A stretch of 64,000 nt of DNA from Pseudomonas fluorescens (GTDB lineage Bacteria; Pseudomonadota; Gammaproteobacteria; Pseudomonadales; Pseudomonadaceae), in contig NZ_JAGGOG010000002.1 in the NCBI RefSeq assembly GCF_018614655.1, forward strand, positions 1 to 64,000, given 5' to 3'. A program made the position numbers and the translations under genes. Numbering within the stretch: the stretch's first letter is position 1; the number at the start of each line of letters is the position of its first letter. Shown here one piece after another: positions 18,702 to 29,250 of the stretch. Under the pieces are notes generated by a model that was not told where the DNA came from, made no database searches, and was given only the letters and a program-made list of their open reading frames with translations.

Positions 18702-19685
18702 ATGAAAACACTTGAGCAAGTTCGTGCCTCGCTGACACCGTATCCCGTGGAAGTCGAATTCCCGGATCTCAGCCAATGGAAAACAGGCAACTGCGGGATC
18801 GACTACATCCACAGCTTCGACAGTGGCAAACCAGGACCGCATGTGCTGATCATGGCGCTGACTCATGGTAACGAAGTCAGCGGTGCAATCGCGGTTGACA
18901 CCTTGTTGCGCAGCGGTGTGCGCCCTCGTCAGGGGCGGTTGTCCCTGGGGTTTGGCAACATTGAGGCTTATCACCGCTTCGATCCGCAGGACATCGATGC
19001 GACCCGTTTTCTGGACGAGGACATGAACCGTGTCTGGCTGACATCGACGCTGGACGGCGAGCGCGATTCTGTCGAGTTACGCCGCGCACGTGAGTTACGA
19101 CCGCTGATCGACAGTGTCGATTTGCTGCTCGACATCCACTCGATGCACGAAGAGTCCCCGCCGTTGATGATGTGTGGCGCATGCGCCAAAGGCCTGGAGT
19201 TCGCTGAATCGTTAGGCGTACCCGCAACCGTAGTCGCCGATGCCGGCCACGCCAACGGTCGGCGCATGCGTGACTACGGCGGGTTTGGCGATGCTGCCAG
19301 CCACAAAAATGCGCTGCTGATCGAGACCGGCCAGCACTTTTCAAAAAAGAGCGAACACGTCGCCCTCGATGTGGCGGCACGCTTCTTGATTGCTACTGAA
19401 GCTGTCGCCAAAGCAGACGTCTTGGCGTTTTTAAGCCAGGAAAAACCTGCAGCGCAGCAATTTCTGCACGTCACCGATCCGGTTGTCGCCCACAGCATGG
19501 ACTTCAGCTTTAGCGATGACTATCGCGGCCTTGAGCGGATTGCTCATGCCGGAACGGTGATTGCCCGGGATGGCCAGCGCGAGATCGTCACGCCGTATGA
19601 CAACTGCGTGCTGATCCAACCGTCGCTGCGGCATCTGGGGCCTGGGGTTACGGTCGTGAGATTGGCGCGGGTGCTGGACCTTTAG
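18702..19685 (+). CDS. Succinylglutamate desuccinylase/aspartoacylase family hydrolase
   Basis: The 327-residue protein is a zinc-dependent M14-like amidohydrolase. The first metal motif HGNE is at 55-58, DMNR at 106-109 matches the substrate-carboxylate region of aspartoacylases, and DIHS at about 143-146 supplies the third metal ligand. Such enzymes remove acyl groups from N-acyl amino acids. It is not the arginine-succinyltransferase pathway AstE by context, because no ast genes are near. It sits downstream of an MFS symporter and LysR gene, suggesting uptake and deacylation of an N-acyl compound. Confidence 0.82.
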   Translation: MKTLEQVRASLTPYPVEVEFPDLSQWKTGNCGIDYIHSFDSGKPGPHVLIMALTHGNEVSGAIAVDTLLRSGVRPRQGRLSLGFGNIEAYHRFDPQDIDATRFLDEDMNRVWLTSTLDGERDSVELRRARELRPLIDSVDLLLDIHSMHEESPPLMMCGACAKGLEFAESLGVPATVVADAGHANGRRMRDYGGFGDAASHKNALLIETGQHFSKKSEHVALDVAARFLIATEAVAKADVLAFLSQEKPAAQQFLHVTDPVVAHSMDFSFSDDYRGLERIAHAGTVIARDGQREIVTPYDNCVLIQPSLRHLGPGVTVVRLARVLDL

Positions 19686-19743
19686 CTGCACTCAAGCCAG
19701 GCGTAGCGCCACTGGATGCGGCCTGGCACCGAGCTCGAACCTT

Positions 19744-20595
19744 TCAGTAACCGTTACTGCCGTAATCCACCTGGAACGCGAAGCCTTCGACCCGCTCCAC
19801 GCCGGTTTCCAACCGTCCATCGGCATGCAGCCGCAGCCAGCGATAGCCTGGCGCCTCCTCGCTGACCTTGAAATCCTCACTGCCCGGGGAAAACTGGATA
19901 CACGTGGACGGTGACGCCAGCAAGCGCACACCGTTGCGCTCGCGGTCGATCTCCTGATGGACATGGCCCCAAAGCACCGCTTTCACCTGGGGAAAGCGAT
20001 CCAGCACGGCAAACAGAGCCTCGGGATTGCGCAGGCCGATGGGTTCCATCCAGGCACAGCCGATGGACACCGGGTGATGGTGGAAACACACCAGATGATG
20101 ACGGGTTGGCGCTTCGCTCAAGGATTGTGCGAGCAATTGCAGCTGTCGGTCCTGCAAATACCCCGGCACCGAGCCCGGAACGGCAGAGTCCAGCAAGGTG
20201 ATGCGCCAGTTACCCACATCCACCACGGGTTCCAACAATGGGCTGTTGATCGCGGCATGCGCCATGATCTGTGGCTCATCGTGGTTGCCCGGAATCCAGC
20301 GCGCGGGGGCCGGGATCTGCCGGGTCGCCTCACGAAACGCCTGATAAGACTCCAGCGTGCCGTCCTGGGACAGATCGCCGGTGGCCAGCAGCAAGTCGAC
20401 GTGCGGTTGCCGGGCCAGTACCAGGTCGATGACCCGTTGCAGGCTGTCGCGGGTATTCATGCCCAGCAGCGTGCCGTCGGCCTCGGCAAACAGATGGCTG
20501 TCGGACAGTTGCACCAGCAACGCCGCAGCGTCAGGGTTCAAGGTGGATACGCTCGGCAAGGCGTTCTCCCAGGGCGTGATCACAGGAATGGACAT
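19744..20595 (-). CDS. cpdA: 3',5'-cyclic-AMP phosphodiesterase CpdA
   Basis: CpdA hydrolyses cAMP and so tunes Vfr/CRP signalling. The 283-residue metallophosphoesterase shows all expected metal motifs in order: QLSDSHL, ATGDLSQDGT, PGNHDE, HHHP and GHVHQE. The ATG at 20595 is preferred to a TTG at 20604. The order nudF, DUF1249 gene, cpdA is conserved, but the usual next gene yqiA is pushed 3.9 kb away by the LysR-MFS-deacylase cassette. Confidence 0.93.
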   Translation of the reverse strand: MSIPVITPWENALPSVSTLNPDAAALLVQLSDSHLFAEADGTLLGMNTRDSLQRVIDLVLARQPHVDLLLATGDLSQDGTLESYQAFREATRQIPAPARWIPGNHDEPQIMAHAAINSPLLEPVVDVGNWRITLLDSAVPGSVPGYLQDRQLQLLAQSLSEAPTRHHLVCFHHHPVSIGCAWMEPIGLRNPEALFAVLDRFPQVKAVLWGHVHQEIDRERNGVRLLASPSTCIQFSPGSEDFKVSEEAPGYRWLRLHADGRLETGVERVEGFAFQVDYGSNGY

Positions 20596-20658
20596 TGGGC
20601 ACAATTATGCTGGGCAGGACACAAAGAGGAAACCTAAGGAAGCAGACGCAGTTCACAT

Positions 20659-21108
20659 CTACCGGACGACTTCAAACTCATGGCCCAATGCCAGGCAATG
20701 ACTTAACCATTCACCCAGGAACACATTCAGTTGTGCTTTCTCATCGGGCTGGTGCATGAACACATTGGGGTAAGGATAGATGCTGCGAAAGCGTCGCGCA
20801 TGCTCGGCGCTGACCACTTCAGCCATGCGCGCGTCGTGGTACACCTGAACCTCCAGTTGCGGCACCGGCAACCACGGCAGGCTGTGCTCTTGGCGCACAC
20901 GCAATGTCGTGGTGTACGGGCAGGTCAGAATGACTTCCAAGGTGAGCACGCCAAGCATCTGATCCCCGTGGGTCACGGCAATGCGCCGCGCCTCGGGGGT
21001 GTGGCGCATGTCCGGCAGCAGCCGCATCAGCCGTGCATAGTTGGCCTCGCAGGCTGCTTGCAACCCGATCAGGTCAACTCGATATCGCTCCCGTGCTTTT
21101 ACTGCCAT
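20659..21108 (-). CDS. DUF1249 (YqiB-like) protein
   Basis: The 149-residue soluble protein belongs to the YqiB/DUF1249 family. It is characterised by YRVDLIGLQAACEANYARLMRLLPD at the N-terminus and by conserved Tyr/Pro positions near YPYPNVFM. Function is unknown. It overlaps the end of nudF by 10 bp and precedes cpdA, the same order as yqiB in E. coli, so it is translated from the nudF-yqiB-cpdA message. Confidence 0.85.
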   Translation of the reverse strand: MAVKARERYRVDLIGLQAACEANYARLMRLLPDMRHTPEARRIAVTHGDQMLGVLTLEVILTCPYTTTLRVRQEHSLPWLPVPQLEVQVYHDARMAEVVSAEHARRFRSIYPYPNVFMHQPDEKAQLNVFLGEWLSHCLALGHEFEVVR

Positions 21109-21716
21109 AACCCCCTCACTTCCGCGCGATTAAGCGCAAGCCATTGCAGGGCGATAATGCTGGCTGCGTTGGAAATTTTCCCATCACGCACCGCTTGCAG
21201 GGCATCTTCGAAGGCCCAGACGGTGACGCGAATGTCTTCTGCTTCCTCTTCCAGTCCATGGACTCCACCCGCCCCGCTGCTGTCGCAACGCCCCAGGAAC
21301 AGATGGACAAATTCGGTACTGCCGCCCGGCGAAGGGAAATATCGGGTGATCGGCCACAACGCAGAGAAGGTCAGCCCAGCTTCCTCCTCGGCTTCGCGGT
21401 GCGCAACCTCCTCCGGTTGCTCATCCTTGTCGATCAGGCCCGCAACCATTTCTATCAGCCACGGGTTGTCGGTGCGGCCCATGGCGCCGACACGAAACTG
21501 TTCGATCAGCACCACTTCATCGCGCTGCGGATCGTAAGGCAGTACACACACCGCATCATGGCGAACAAAGACTTCGCGATTGAGCTCGCGGCTCATGCCG
21601 CCATCAAACAACTCATGACGCAGCGTCAGCCGATCAAGCTTGTAGAAGCCCTTGTAGGCATTCTCGCGCTGAACAACTTCAATCTTGCTCGGCGTCGATT
21701 TCGCAGTGTCCGTCAT
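21099..21716 (-). CDS. nudF: ADP-ribose pyrophosphatase NudF
   Basis: NudF hydrolyses ADP-ribose to AMP and ribose 5-phosphate, clearing a reactive metabolite. The 205-residue protein contains a complete Nudix box in the form GLIDKDE, seven residues, REAEEEAGL. An upstream strand EQFRVGAMGRTDNPWLIEM is typical of this subfamily. The start MTDTAKSTP at 21716 is chosen over a site 54 bp upstream that adds an Arg-rich non-homologous tail. It is first in the nudF-DUF1249-cpdA operon. Confidence 0.93.
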   Translation of the reverse strand: MTDTAKSTPSKIEVVQRENAYKGFYKLDRLTLRHELFDGGMSRELNREVFVRHDAVCVLPYDPQRDEVVLIEQFRVGAMGRTDNPWLIEMVAGLIDKDEQPEEVAHREAEEEAGLTFSALWPITRYFPSPGGSTEFVHLFLGRCDSSGAGGVHGLEEEAEDIRVTVWAFEDALQAVRDGKISNAASIIALQWLALNRAEVRGLWQ

Positions 21717-21940
21717 ATCAACCTCGTTTATTGCCTGGCGGTGTCGAGGTCCCCCTCGAGATCGCGCCATCCTAACGCGCTCCTGCCCCAGGATGCAGCC
21801 CCTTTCCGGTTGCCGGGATGGACGGCGGGCGTCAAACTCACTCTAATCAGCTTAGTGGCGAACTGACGGCCCTGTTGGTAGTCGAAGCTCCACATTTTCA
21901 CCTTTCCTCCTGATTTCTCTAGAAGGCACGAAGGACGCAC

Positions 21941-22687
21941 ATGTCGCTTTTAAAAATCGCCTCTATGGCTTGTATTGCCCTGACCCTCGGCGCTTGCCAG
22001 AGTCTGTTCCAGCCCAGCTACCTCAAGCCTTTGGATAGCACTTCCGACGCTTCGGAGCAGATCAAGCCCGGCTGCGGCGGCCCGGATTGCCCATTGGTTA
22101 ACATCGATACCGTACATTTCCCCACTGAGCCACAACTCGACACCGTGGTGGAACAACGCCTGTTGCAGATGACCCGAACCTCACCCAATGCCAGCGTGCC
22201 GGCCAGCCTGAACGCCTACCGGGAAAAGTTTTTGCGTGAGTCGCCCAACCGCAACAGCATGTACTTGCAAGCCAAGGTACGTGAGCAGCATGACGGACTG
22301 GTGATCATCGAAGTATCCAGTTACCTGGATACTGGTGGTGCCCACGGTGACCCGGGACGCGGCTTTATCAACTACTCACGCCTGCTGCACAAAGAGCTGA
22401 CCCTGGCCGACATGCTGCTGCCTGGCCAGGAAGATGCCTTCTGGAGAACCGCGAAAGTAGCCCACAACAGCTGGCTGATCAGTTCGCAAATGGACCGTGA
22501 CCCGGAGTTCGTGAAGAACTGGCCCTTCCAGAAAACCCCGAATGTGGCGTTGACCAGCACCGGGGTCGTCCTCAAGTACAACGTCACGACTATTGCGCCT
22601 TACGCATTGGGGCTGATCGAAATAACCCTCCCCTACACCCGTCTCAGCGGTGTGATCAAGCCTGAACTGGTGCCCGCGCGCCGCTGA
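21941..22687 (+). CDS. RsiV/DUF3298-family lipoprotein
   Basis: The 248-residue protein has a lipoprotein signal with lipobox LGAC (Cys at residue 19). The C-terminal half has the DUF3298 layout seen in RsiV and related lysozyme-binding or periplasmic proteins: a YLDTGGAHGDPGRGFINYS stretch and an LADMLLPG region. No sigma factor gene is adjacent, so an anti-sigma role is not supported. It is divergent from nudF. Its last 32 bp overlap the 3' end of cytX on the opposite strand. Confidence 0.75.
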   Translation: MSLLKIASMACIALTLGACQSLFQPSYLKPLDSTSDASEQIKPGCGGPDCPLVNIDTVHFPTEPQLDTVVEQRLLQMTRTSPNASVPASLNAYREKFLRESPNRNSMYLQAKVREQHDGLVIIEVSSYLDTGGAHGDPGRGFINYSRLLHKELTLADMLLPGQEDAFWRTAKVAHNSWLISSQMDRDPEFVKNWPFQKTPNVALTSTGVVLKYNVTTIAPYALGLIEITLPYTRLSGVIKPELVPARR

Positions 22688-23945
22688 AGGCCCGCCCCAG
22701 GATCAATTGCAGCAGCCCTGCCAGCACCAGCGCCGGCAGGGTCGCGCCGATATCCGGGTACAGATTGGCCAGCAGGTGATAGGTACTGACGCCTCCGAGC
22801 CACGCCAACAACGCCGGCCAGCGCAGGCTTGCGGCGACTGCCTGGCCACGGCGGCGCAGGATAAAGTGATCCACCAGCACCACGCCGAACAACGGCGCGA
22901 ACACCGAGCCGATCAACAGCAGGAAGTTCTGATACTGCGCCAACGGCGCCAGGCAAGCGATCAGGGTGCAGATGACACCGATAGCCAATGCCAGGTGCTC
23001 GATTTTCAAGCGCAACAGAATCCCGCTGGACACCGCTGCCGAGTGAATATCGGCGAAAGCGTTTTCTGATTCATCCAGCAGAATCAGCAACAGCGGAATC
23101 CCCAAACCGGCACCGGCCAACGCCAGCAACAGCGCATTCACTTCACCGCTCGGCGCAAAAGCCACGGTGTAGGCCACGCCCAGGCTCATCAGCCAGAAAT
23201 TACCGATAAAGAAGCCAAGGGCGGTTCCGCCGAACACGCTTTTCGCCCGCTTGCCGAAGCGTGAGTAGTCAGCAATCAGCGGCAGCCAGGACAGCGGCAT
23301 GGCGATCGCGATATCAAAGCCTGCGGCAAATGGCATCGAACCGTCACCGGCCTGGGCCCAGAGGGCGGCCAGATCGGCCTTGGCGAGCAGGTTCCAGGTT
23401 AGCCACAGACACGCGGCGAGCAATAGCCAAATACCCCACTTGCGCAGGATTTGCCGCACGAAGGTCAGAGGGCCACTGACGGCCAACAGGGTGGCGAGGC
23501 CGCCGAAGAACAAGGTCCAGAGCAGCGGGCTGGCCAACAGATTGCCTTCGCTGAACGCCCGCGTGCCTAACAGACTGGCGGCATCGCGCATCACGATAAT
23601 TTCGAACGATCCCCAACCAATCAGCTGCAGCAGGTTCAACAGCGCTGGCAGGCTTGCACCTTTAGTGCCGAGGCTGAGCTTGAGTGCGGCCATGGAGGAC
23701 AGGCCGGTGTCACTGCCAATCACGCCAACGGCGGCGAGCAACAGCACGCCGACCAGAGTGCCGAGGAAAATCGCCAGCAATGACCCGGACAAGCCCAGGC
23801 CCGGTGCCAATAACGCGCCGGTTTGCAGGACCATCAGGCCGATGCCAAGGGAGAACCACAGGGAGAAGAGATCACGGGCGCCGAAGACGCGTTTGTCGGT
23901 GGGCACCGCGATGTCTGGGGAATAGGTGCTGGGCTGAATGCTCAA
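22656..23945 (-). CDS. cytX: Hydroxymethylpyrimidine transporter CytX (NCS1 family)
   Basis: The 429-residue protein has about 12 membrane segments and belongs to the NCS1 cytosine/purine permease family. The N-terminal FGARDLFSLWFSLGIGLMVLQTGALL and position downstream of thiC fit CytX, the proposed importer of the thiamin pyrimidine HMP. It is 172 bp downstream of thiC on the same strand, and a large REP hairpin fills that gap. A TPP riboswitch upstream of thiC may control both. The 3' end overlaps the convergent RsiV-like gene by 32 bp. Confidence 0.85.
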   Translation of the reverse strand: MSIQPSTYSPDIAVPTDKRVFGARDLFSLWFSLGIGLMVLQTGALLAPGLGLSGSLLAIFLGTLVGVLLLAAVGVIGSDTGLSSMAALKLSLGTKGASLPALLNLLQLIGWGSFEIIVMRDAASLLGTRAFSEGNLLASPLLWTLFFGGLATLLAVSGPLTFVRQILRKWGIWLLLAACLWLTWNLLAKADLAALWAQAGDGSMPFAAGFDIAIAMPLSWLPLIADYSRFGKRAKSVFGGTALGFFIGNFWLMSLGVAYTVAFAPSGEVNALLLALAGAGLGIPLLLILLDESENAFADIHSAAVSSGILLRLKIEHLALAIGVICTLIACLAPLAQYQNFLLLIGSVFAPLFGVVLVDHFILRRRGQAVAASLRWPALLAWLGGVSTYHLLANLYPDIGATLPALVLAGLLQLILGRAFSGARAPVQA

Positions 23946-23992
23946 GGGGGTTATCTCAGAGGGGCATTTGTTGTTTGAGAGATTGCTTTCGC

Positions 23993-24077
23993 GAGCAAGT
24001 CGAATCGTCGCACCGCCGCTCCCACATTAGATCGCGGTCTCAATGTGGGAGCGGCGGTGCGACGATTCGACTTGCTC
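23993..24077. repeat. REP doublet: 36-bp perfect inverted repeat between thiC and cytX
   Basis: The arm at 23993-24028 (GAGCAAGTCGAATCGTCGCA...) is the exact reverse complement of 24042-24077, with a 13-nt spacer. Each arm carries the core of the 47-bp element at 5529 and 8503. In RNA it would fold into one hairpin with a 36-bp stem, placed between thiC and cytX. Confidence 0.9.
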
Positions 24078-24117
24078 ACGAAGAGGCCAGTGAAGGCAGC
24101 CTCAATCTCGGATCGGA

Positions 24118-26037
<1,920 letters not shown>

Positions 26038-26187
26038 TTATCCAGGCGGCGGATTTTTTGTCGGAGCGAACCTGTGACGGATGGACGCACTGAAATAAGT
26101 GCTGTGCTTGGCGCACGAGGGTTGTTCGATTGTCGAACAACATCCCGGACGAAGCACAAGAGGACTCGCCGGGTGACGAGAAATCTT

Positions 26188-26274
26188 GTTCCCTACGCAG
26201 GCGCTAACCTGATCAGGTTCAACGGGATCCGGTATTTACCGATCTCAGCCTCATAGCAAGGCACCCCGACAAGA
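26188..26274 (-). ncRNA. TPP riboswitch (THI element) of thiC
   Basis: On the minus strand the segment contains the conserved TPP aptamer pieces in order: a 5' GTCGGGGTGCC stem, GGCTGAGATC, ACCTGATCAGGTTAG, and CGCCTGCGTAGGGAAC. It begins about 250 nt upstream of the thiC start, leaving room for an expression platform near the start codon. Thiamin pyrophosphate binding should lower thiC expression. The remainder of the 450-bp gap to the TolC-family gene shows no gene. Confidence 0.95.
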
Positions 26275-26475
26275 ACGCGGCCAGTCTAGACCATGGAGCA
26301 GGCAAATTGCCAATAGCCGTGCATTCAGCGTGATGAATGGCGTAATTACAGGATTGTTGTGCCGTGATGCCACCACTACACTCGGCTACTGCTTCGAGGC
26401 CTTGACGCTCCGAATCGCTCGCCGTAGCCTTGGGCGCTAAATTATTGTCGTAATATTCACACTAGGGATCGCCTC

Positions 26476-27915
26476 ATGCTGCGCAAACTCTCACTGGCTC
26501 TTGCCGTGTCTTGTGCGACCAATGGAATGGTCTGGGCAGCTGAAGCGCCCCTGACGACCAAAACCGACCTGGTCAGCGTCTACCAGGAAGCCGTGGATAA
26601 CAACGCCGACCTGGCCGCCGCCCGCGCCCAATATGGCGCGCAGAAAGAAGTCGTGCCCCAGGCCCGCGCTGGCCTGCTGCCCAACCTGTCAGCCGGCGCC
26701 GACAGCAACAATGTGCGTACCCAGATCCATCAGCCGGCCGCCACGGCCAATCGCGACGCTCATTCCTGGCGGGCGACCCTGAGCCAACCGTTGTTCCGTG
26801 CCGATCGCTGGTTCCAGCTGCAAGCGGCCGAAGCGGTCAATGAGCAGGCATCACTGCAACTGTCGGCCACCGAACAGAACATGATCCTGCAAAGCGCCGA
26901 GAACTACTTCGCCGTGCTGCGGGCCCAGGACAACCTGGCGTCGACCAAGGCTGAAGAAGCCGCATTCAAACGCCAGCTCGACCAGTCCAATGAGCGTTTC
27001 GATGTCGGCCTGTCGGACAAGACCGACGTACTGCAATCCCAGGCCAGCTACGACACCGCGCGGGCCAATCGGATCCTGGCCCAGCGCCAGGTGGACGACG
27101 CCTTCGAAGCGCTGATCACCCTGACCAACCGCCAGTACAACTCGATCCAGGGCATCGTCCACACCCTGCCGGTGTTGCCGCCGGCGCCGAACGACGCCAA
27201 GGCATGGGTCGAAACCGCAGGCCGGCAGAACCTGAACTTGCTGGCCAGCAACTACGCGGTGACCGCCGCCGAGGAAACCCTCAAGCAACGCAAGGCCGGC
27301 CACGCACCGACTCTGGATGCGGTAGCGCAGTACGAAAAGGGTGACAACGATGCCCTGGGCTTCAGTAACCCAAACCAACTTCCGATCCCTTACGGCGGCG
27401 ATGTCTCGCAACGCACCGTTGGCTTGCGCCTGAACATCCCGATCTACAGCGGCGGCCTCACCAGCTCGCAAGTGCGCGAATCCTATTCCCGCCTGGACCA
27501 GACCGAGCAGCAACGCGAAGGCCTGCGCCGCCAAGTGGTGGAAAACACCCGTAACCTGCACCGCGCGGTGAACACCGATGTGGAGCAGGTGCAAGCGCGT
27601 CGCCAGTCAATCATCTCCAACCAGAGCGCGGTGGAAGCCACGGAAATCGGTTATCAGGTGGGCACGCGTAATATCGTCGACGTGCTCGATGCCCAGCGCC
27701 AGCTGTACACCTCGGTACGCAACTACAACAACAGCCGCTATGACTACATCCTCGACAACCTGCGATTGAAACAGGCGGCAGGGACGTTGAATCCGGGGGA
27801 TTTGCAGGATTTGTCACGGTACCTGAAGGCTGATTACAACCCGGACAAGGACTTCTTGCCGCCGGATCTGGCCAAGGCGGCTGCGGAGCAGTTGAAGGCC
27901 AACCCCAACTATTAA
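26476..27915 (+). CDS. tolC: TolC-family outer membrane channel protein
   Basis: The 479-residue precursor has a signal peptide cut near residue 22 (VWAAEA) and two tandem outer membrane efflux protein repeats rich in long heptad helices. NNADLAAARAQYGAQKEVVPQARAGLLP is the typical first helix, and the second repeat begins near VETAGRQNLNLLASNYAVTAAEETLKQRKAG. The length and the single-gene setting fit the TolC of type I secretion and efflux. It exports together with inner-membrane partners encoded elsewhere. In PAO1 a TolC homologue also follows thiC. Confidence 0.88.
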   Translation: MLRKLSLALAVSCATNGMVWAAEAPLTTKTDLVSVYQEAVDNNADLAAARAQYGAQKEVVPQARAGLLPNLSAGADSNNVRTQIHQPAATANRDAHSWRATLSQPLFRADRWFQLQAAEAVNEQASLQLSATEQNMILQSAENYFAVLRAQDNLASTKAEEAAFKRQLDQSNERFDVGLSDKTDVLQSQASYDTARANRILAQRQVDDAFEALITLTNRQYNSIQGIVHTLPVLPPAPNDAKAWVETAGRQNLNLLASNYAVTAAEETLKQRKAGHAPTLDAVAQYEKGDNDALGFSNPNQLPIPYGGDVSQRTVGLRLNIPIYSGGLTSSQVRESYSRLDQTEQQREGLRRQVVENTRNLHRAVNTDVEQVQARRQSIISNQSAVEATEIGYQVGTRNIVDVLDAQRQLYTSVRNYNNSRYDYILDNLRLKQAAGTLNPGDLQDLSRYLKADYNPDKDFLPPDLAKAAAEQLKANPNY

Positions 27916-27932
27916 GCACAACACAAAACAAC

Positions 27933-27945
27933 AATGTGGGAGCGG
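27933..27945. repeat. Half REP element
   Basis: AATGTGGGAGCGG matches the first 13 bp of the 47-bp REP at 5529 but runs straight into the waaA stop. It looks like a truncated copy between the converging TolC-family gene and waaA. Confidence 0.5.
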
Positions 27946-27949
27946 GCTG

Positions 27950-29227
27950 TCAGGGATTCAGCAGTTTGCCCAACCCATCCAGCAACCGCTGCAACGCCCC
28001 CTGATTGGCCTGCATCACCTTGAGCCCCGCCTGCGCCATCTTCTGCGCATCCTGCGGCAGCTCGAACAAGCGCTGCACTGCCACTGCCAGCCCTTCGGCA
28101 TCGTCTACTTCCTGCAGCGCGCCGACCTCGCGCATCATCGCGGCGATTTCCAGGAAGTTGAACACATGCGGGCCGGTGATGACCGGCTTGGCCAACGCCG
28201 CCGGCTCCAACAAATTATGCCCGCCCGTAGGTACCAGGCTGCCGCCAACAAAAGCGCTGTCAGCCAGGGCATACAGAAACAGCAATTCGCCCATGGTGTC
28301 GCCGAGTAATACCGACGTGCCAGCCGTAACCGGCTCAGCGCCGGAGCGCCGCACCGTGGTAAACCCTTGCTGCTGGCATAGCTCAAACACCGCGTTGAAG
28401 CGTTCCGGGTGACGCGGGACCAGGATCAACAACGCATCGGGATGGCTGGCGAGCAACTGGCGATGGGCGGCCAGCACCACCTCATCTTCACCTTCATGGG
28501 TACTGGCGGCGATCCACACCGGGCGCTCAGCGGCCTGCCATTGCTCACGCAAGGTGGCTGCACGCGCCAGAAGCTGAGGATCAATTGTCAGGTCGAACTT
28601 GATCGAGCCAGTGACTTCGACGGTTTCCGGCCGCGCGCCCAGGCTACGAAAACGCTCGGCCTCGGTTTCGGTCTGCACAGCGAACAGGCTCATCTGCGAC
28701 AACATCGGCGCAGTCAGTTTGGCGAAACGTGCGTAACCCTTCGCCGAACGCGCTGACAGTCGCGCGTTGGCCAGCGCCACCGGAATCCCGCGCTTGGCGC
28801 ACTGATGAATGTGGTTGGGCCACAGTTCGGTTTCCATGATCACCGCCAGTTTCGGCTGGACCTTGTCGAGAAACCGCGCCGCGGCACAAGGCAAGTCATA
28901 GGGCAGATAACAGTGCTGGATCCGTGGTTCATTGGCGAACAGGGCCTGGATCCGCTCGGAGCCGGTGGGAGTCATGCAGGTGACGGTGATCGGCAGCTGT
29001 GGATAACGTTGCAACAGGCCGCGGATCATCGGCGCGGCGGCGATGCTTTCACCCACCGACACCGCGTGCACCCAGATCCCGCCGGGCTGCATCACCGGCA
29101 GCCCGTAGGAAAAGCGCTCGCTGACGCGCTTGGCATAAGCCGGCGCCTTGCGGGACCGCAGCCATAGACGTAAAGCCACCAACGGCAGCGCCAGGTAAAA
29201 CAGACAGCTGTAGAGAGTTCTATTCAT
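27950..29227 (-). CDS. waaA: 3-deoxy-D-manno-octulosonic acid (Kdo) transferase
   Basis: WaaA adds Kdo residues to lipid IVA at the inner membrane, the first core step. The 425-residue protein has an N-terminal membrane anchor (residues 5-22), then the Kdo transferase fold with WVHAVSVGESIAA, MTPTGSERI and METELWPN in the acceptor domain. SFVGGSLVPTGGHNLLEPAALAKPVITGP is the donor (CMP-Kdo) loop. The ATG at 29227 gives the usual family N-terminus. It is the left edge of the LPS genes but is separated from the main block by about 4.5 kb. Confidence 0.95.
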   Translation of the reverse strand: MNRTLYSCLFYLALPLVALRLWLRSRKAPAYAKRVSERFSYGLPVMQPGGIWVHAVSVGESIAAAPMIRGLLQRYPQLPITVTCMTPTGSERIQALFANEPRIQHCYLPYDLPCAAARFLDKVQPKLAVIMETELWPNHIHQCAKRGIPVALANARLSARSAKGYARFAKLTAPMLSQMSLFAVQTETEAERFRSLGARPETVEVTGSIKFDLTIDPQLLARAATLREQWQAAERPVWIAASTHEGEDEVVLAAHRQLLASHPDALLILVPRHPERFNAVFELCQQQGFTTVRRSGAEPVTAGTSVLLGDTMGELLFLYALADSAFVGGSLVPTGGHNLLEPAALAKPVITGPHVFNFLEIAAMMREVGALQEVDDAEGLAVAVQRLFELPQDAQKMAQAGLKVMQANQGALQRLLDGLGKLLNP

Positions 29228-29250
29228 GGCGGCGGAGTTTATCGGCTTTT

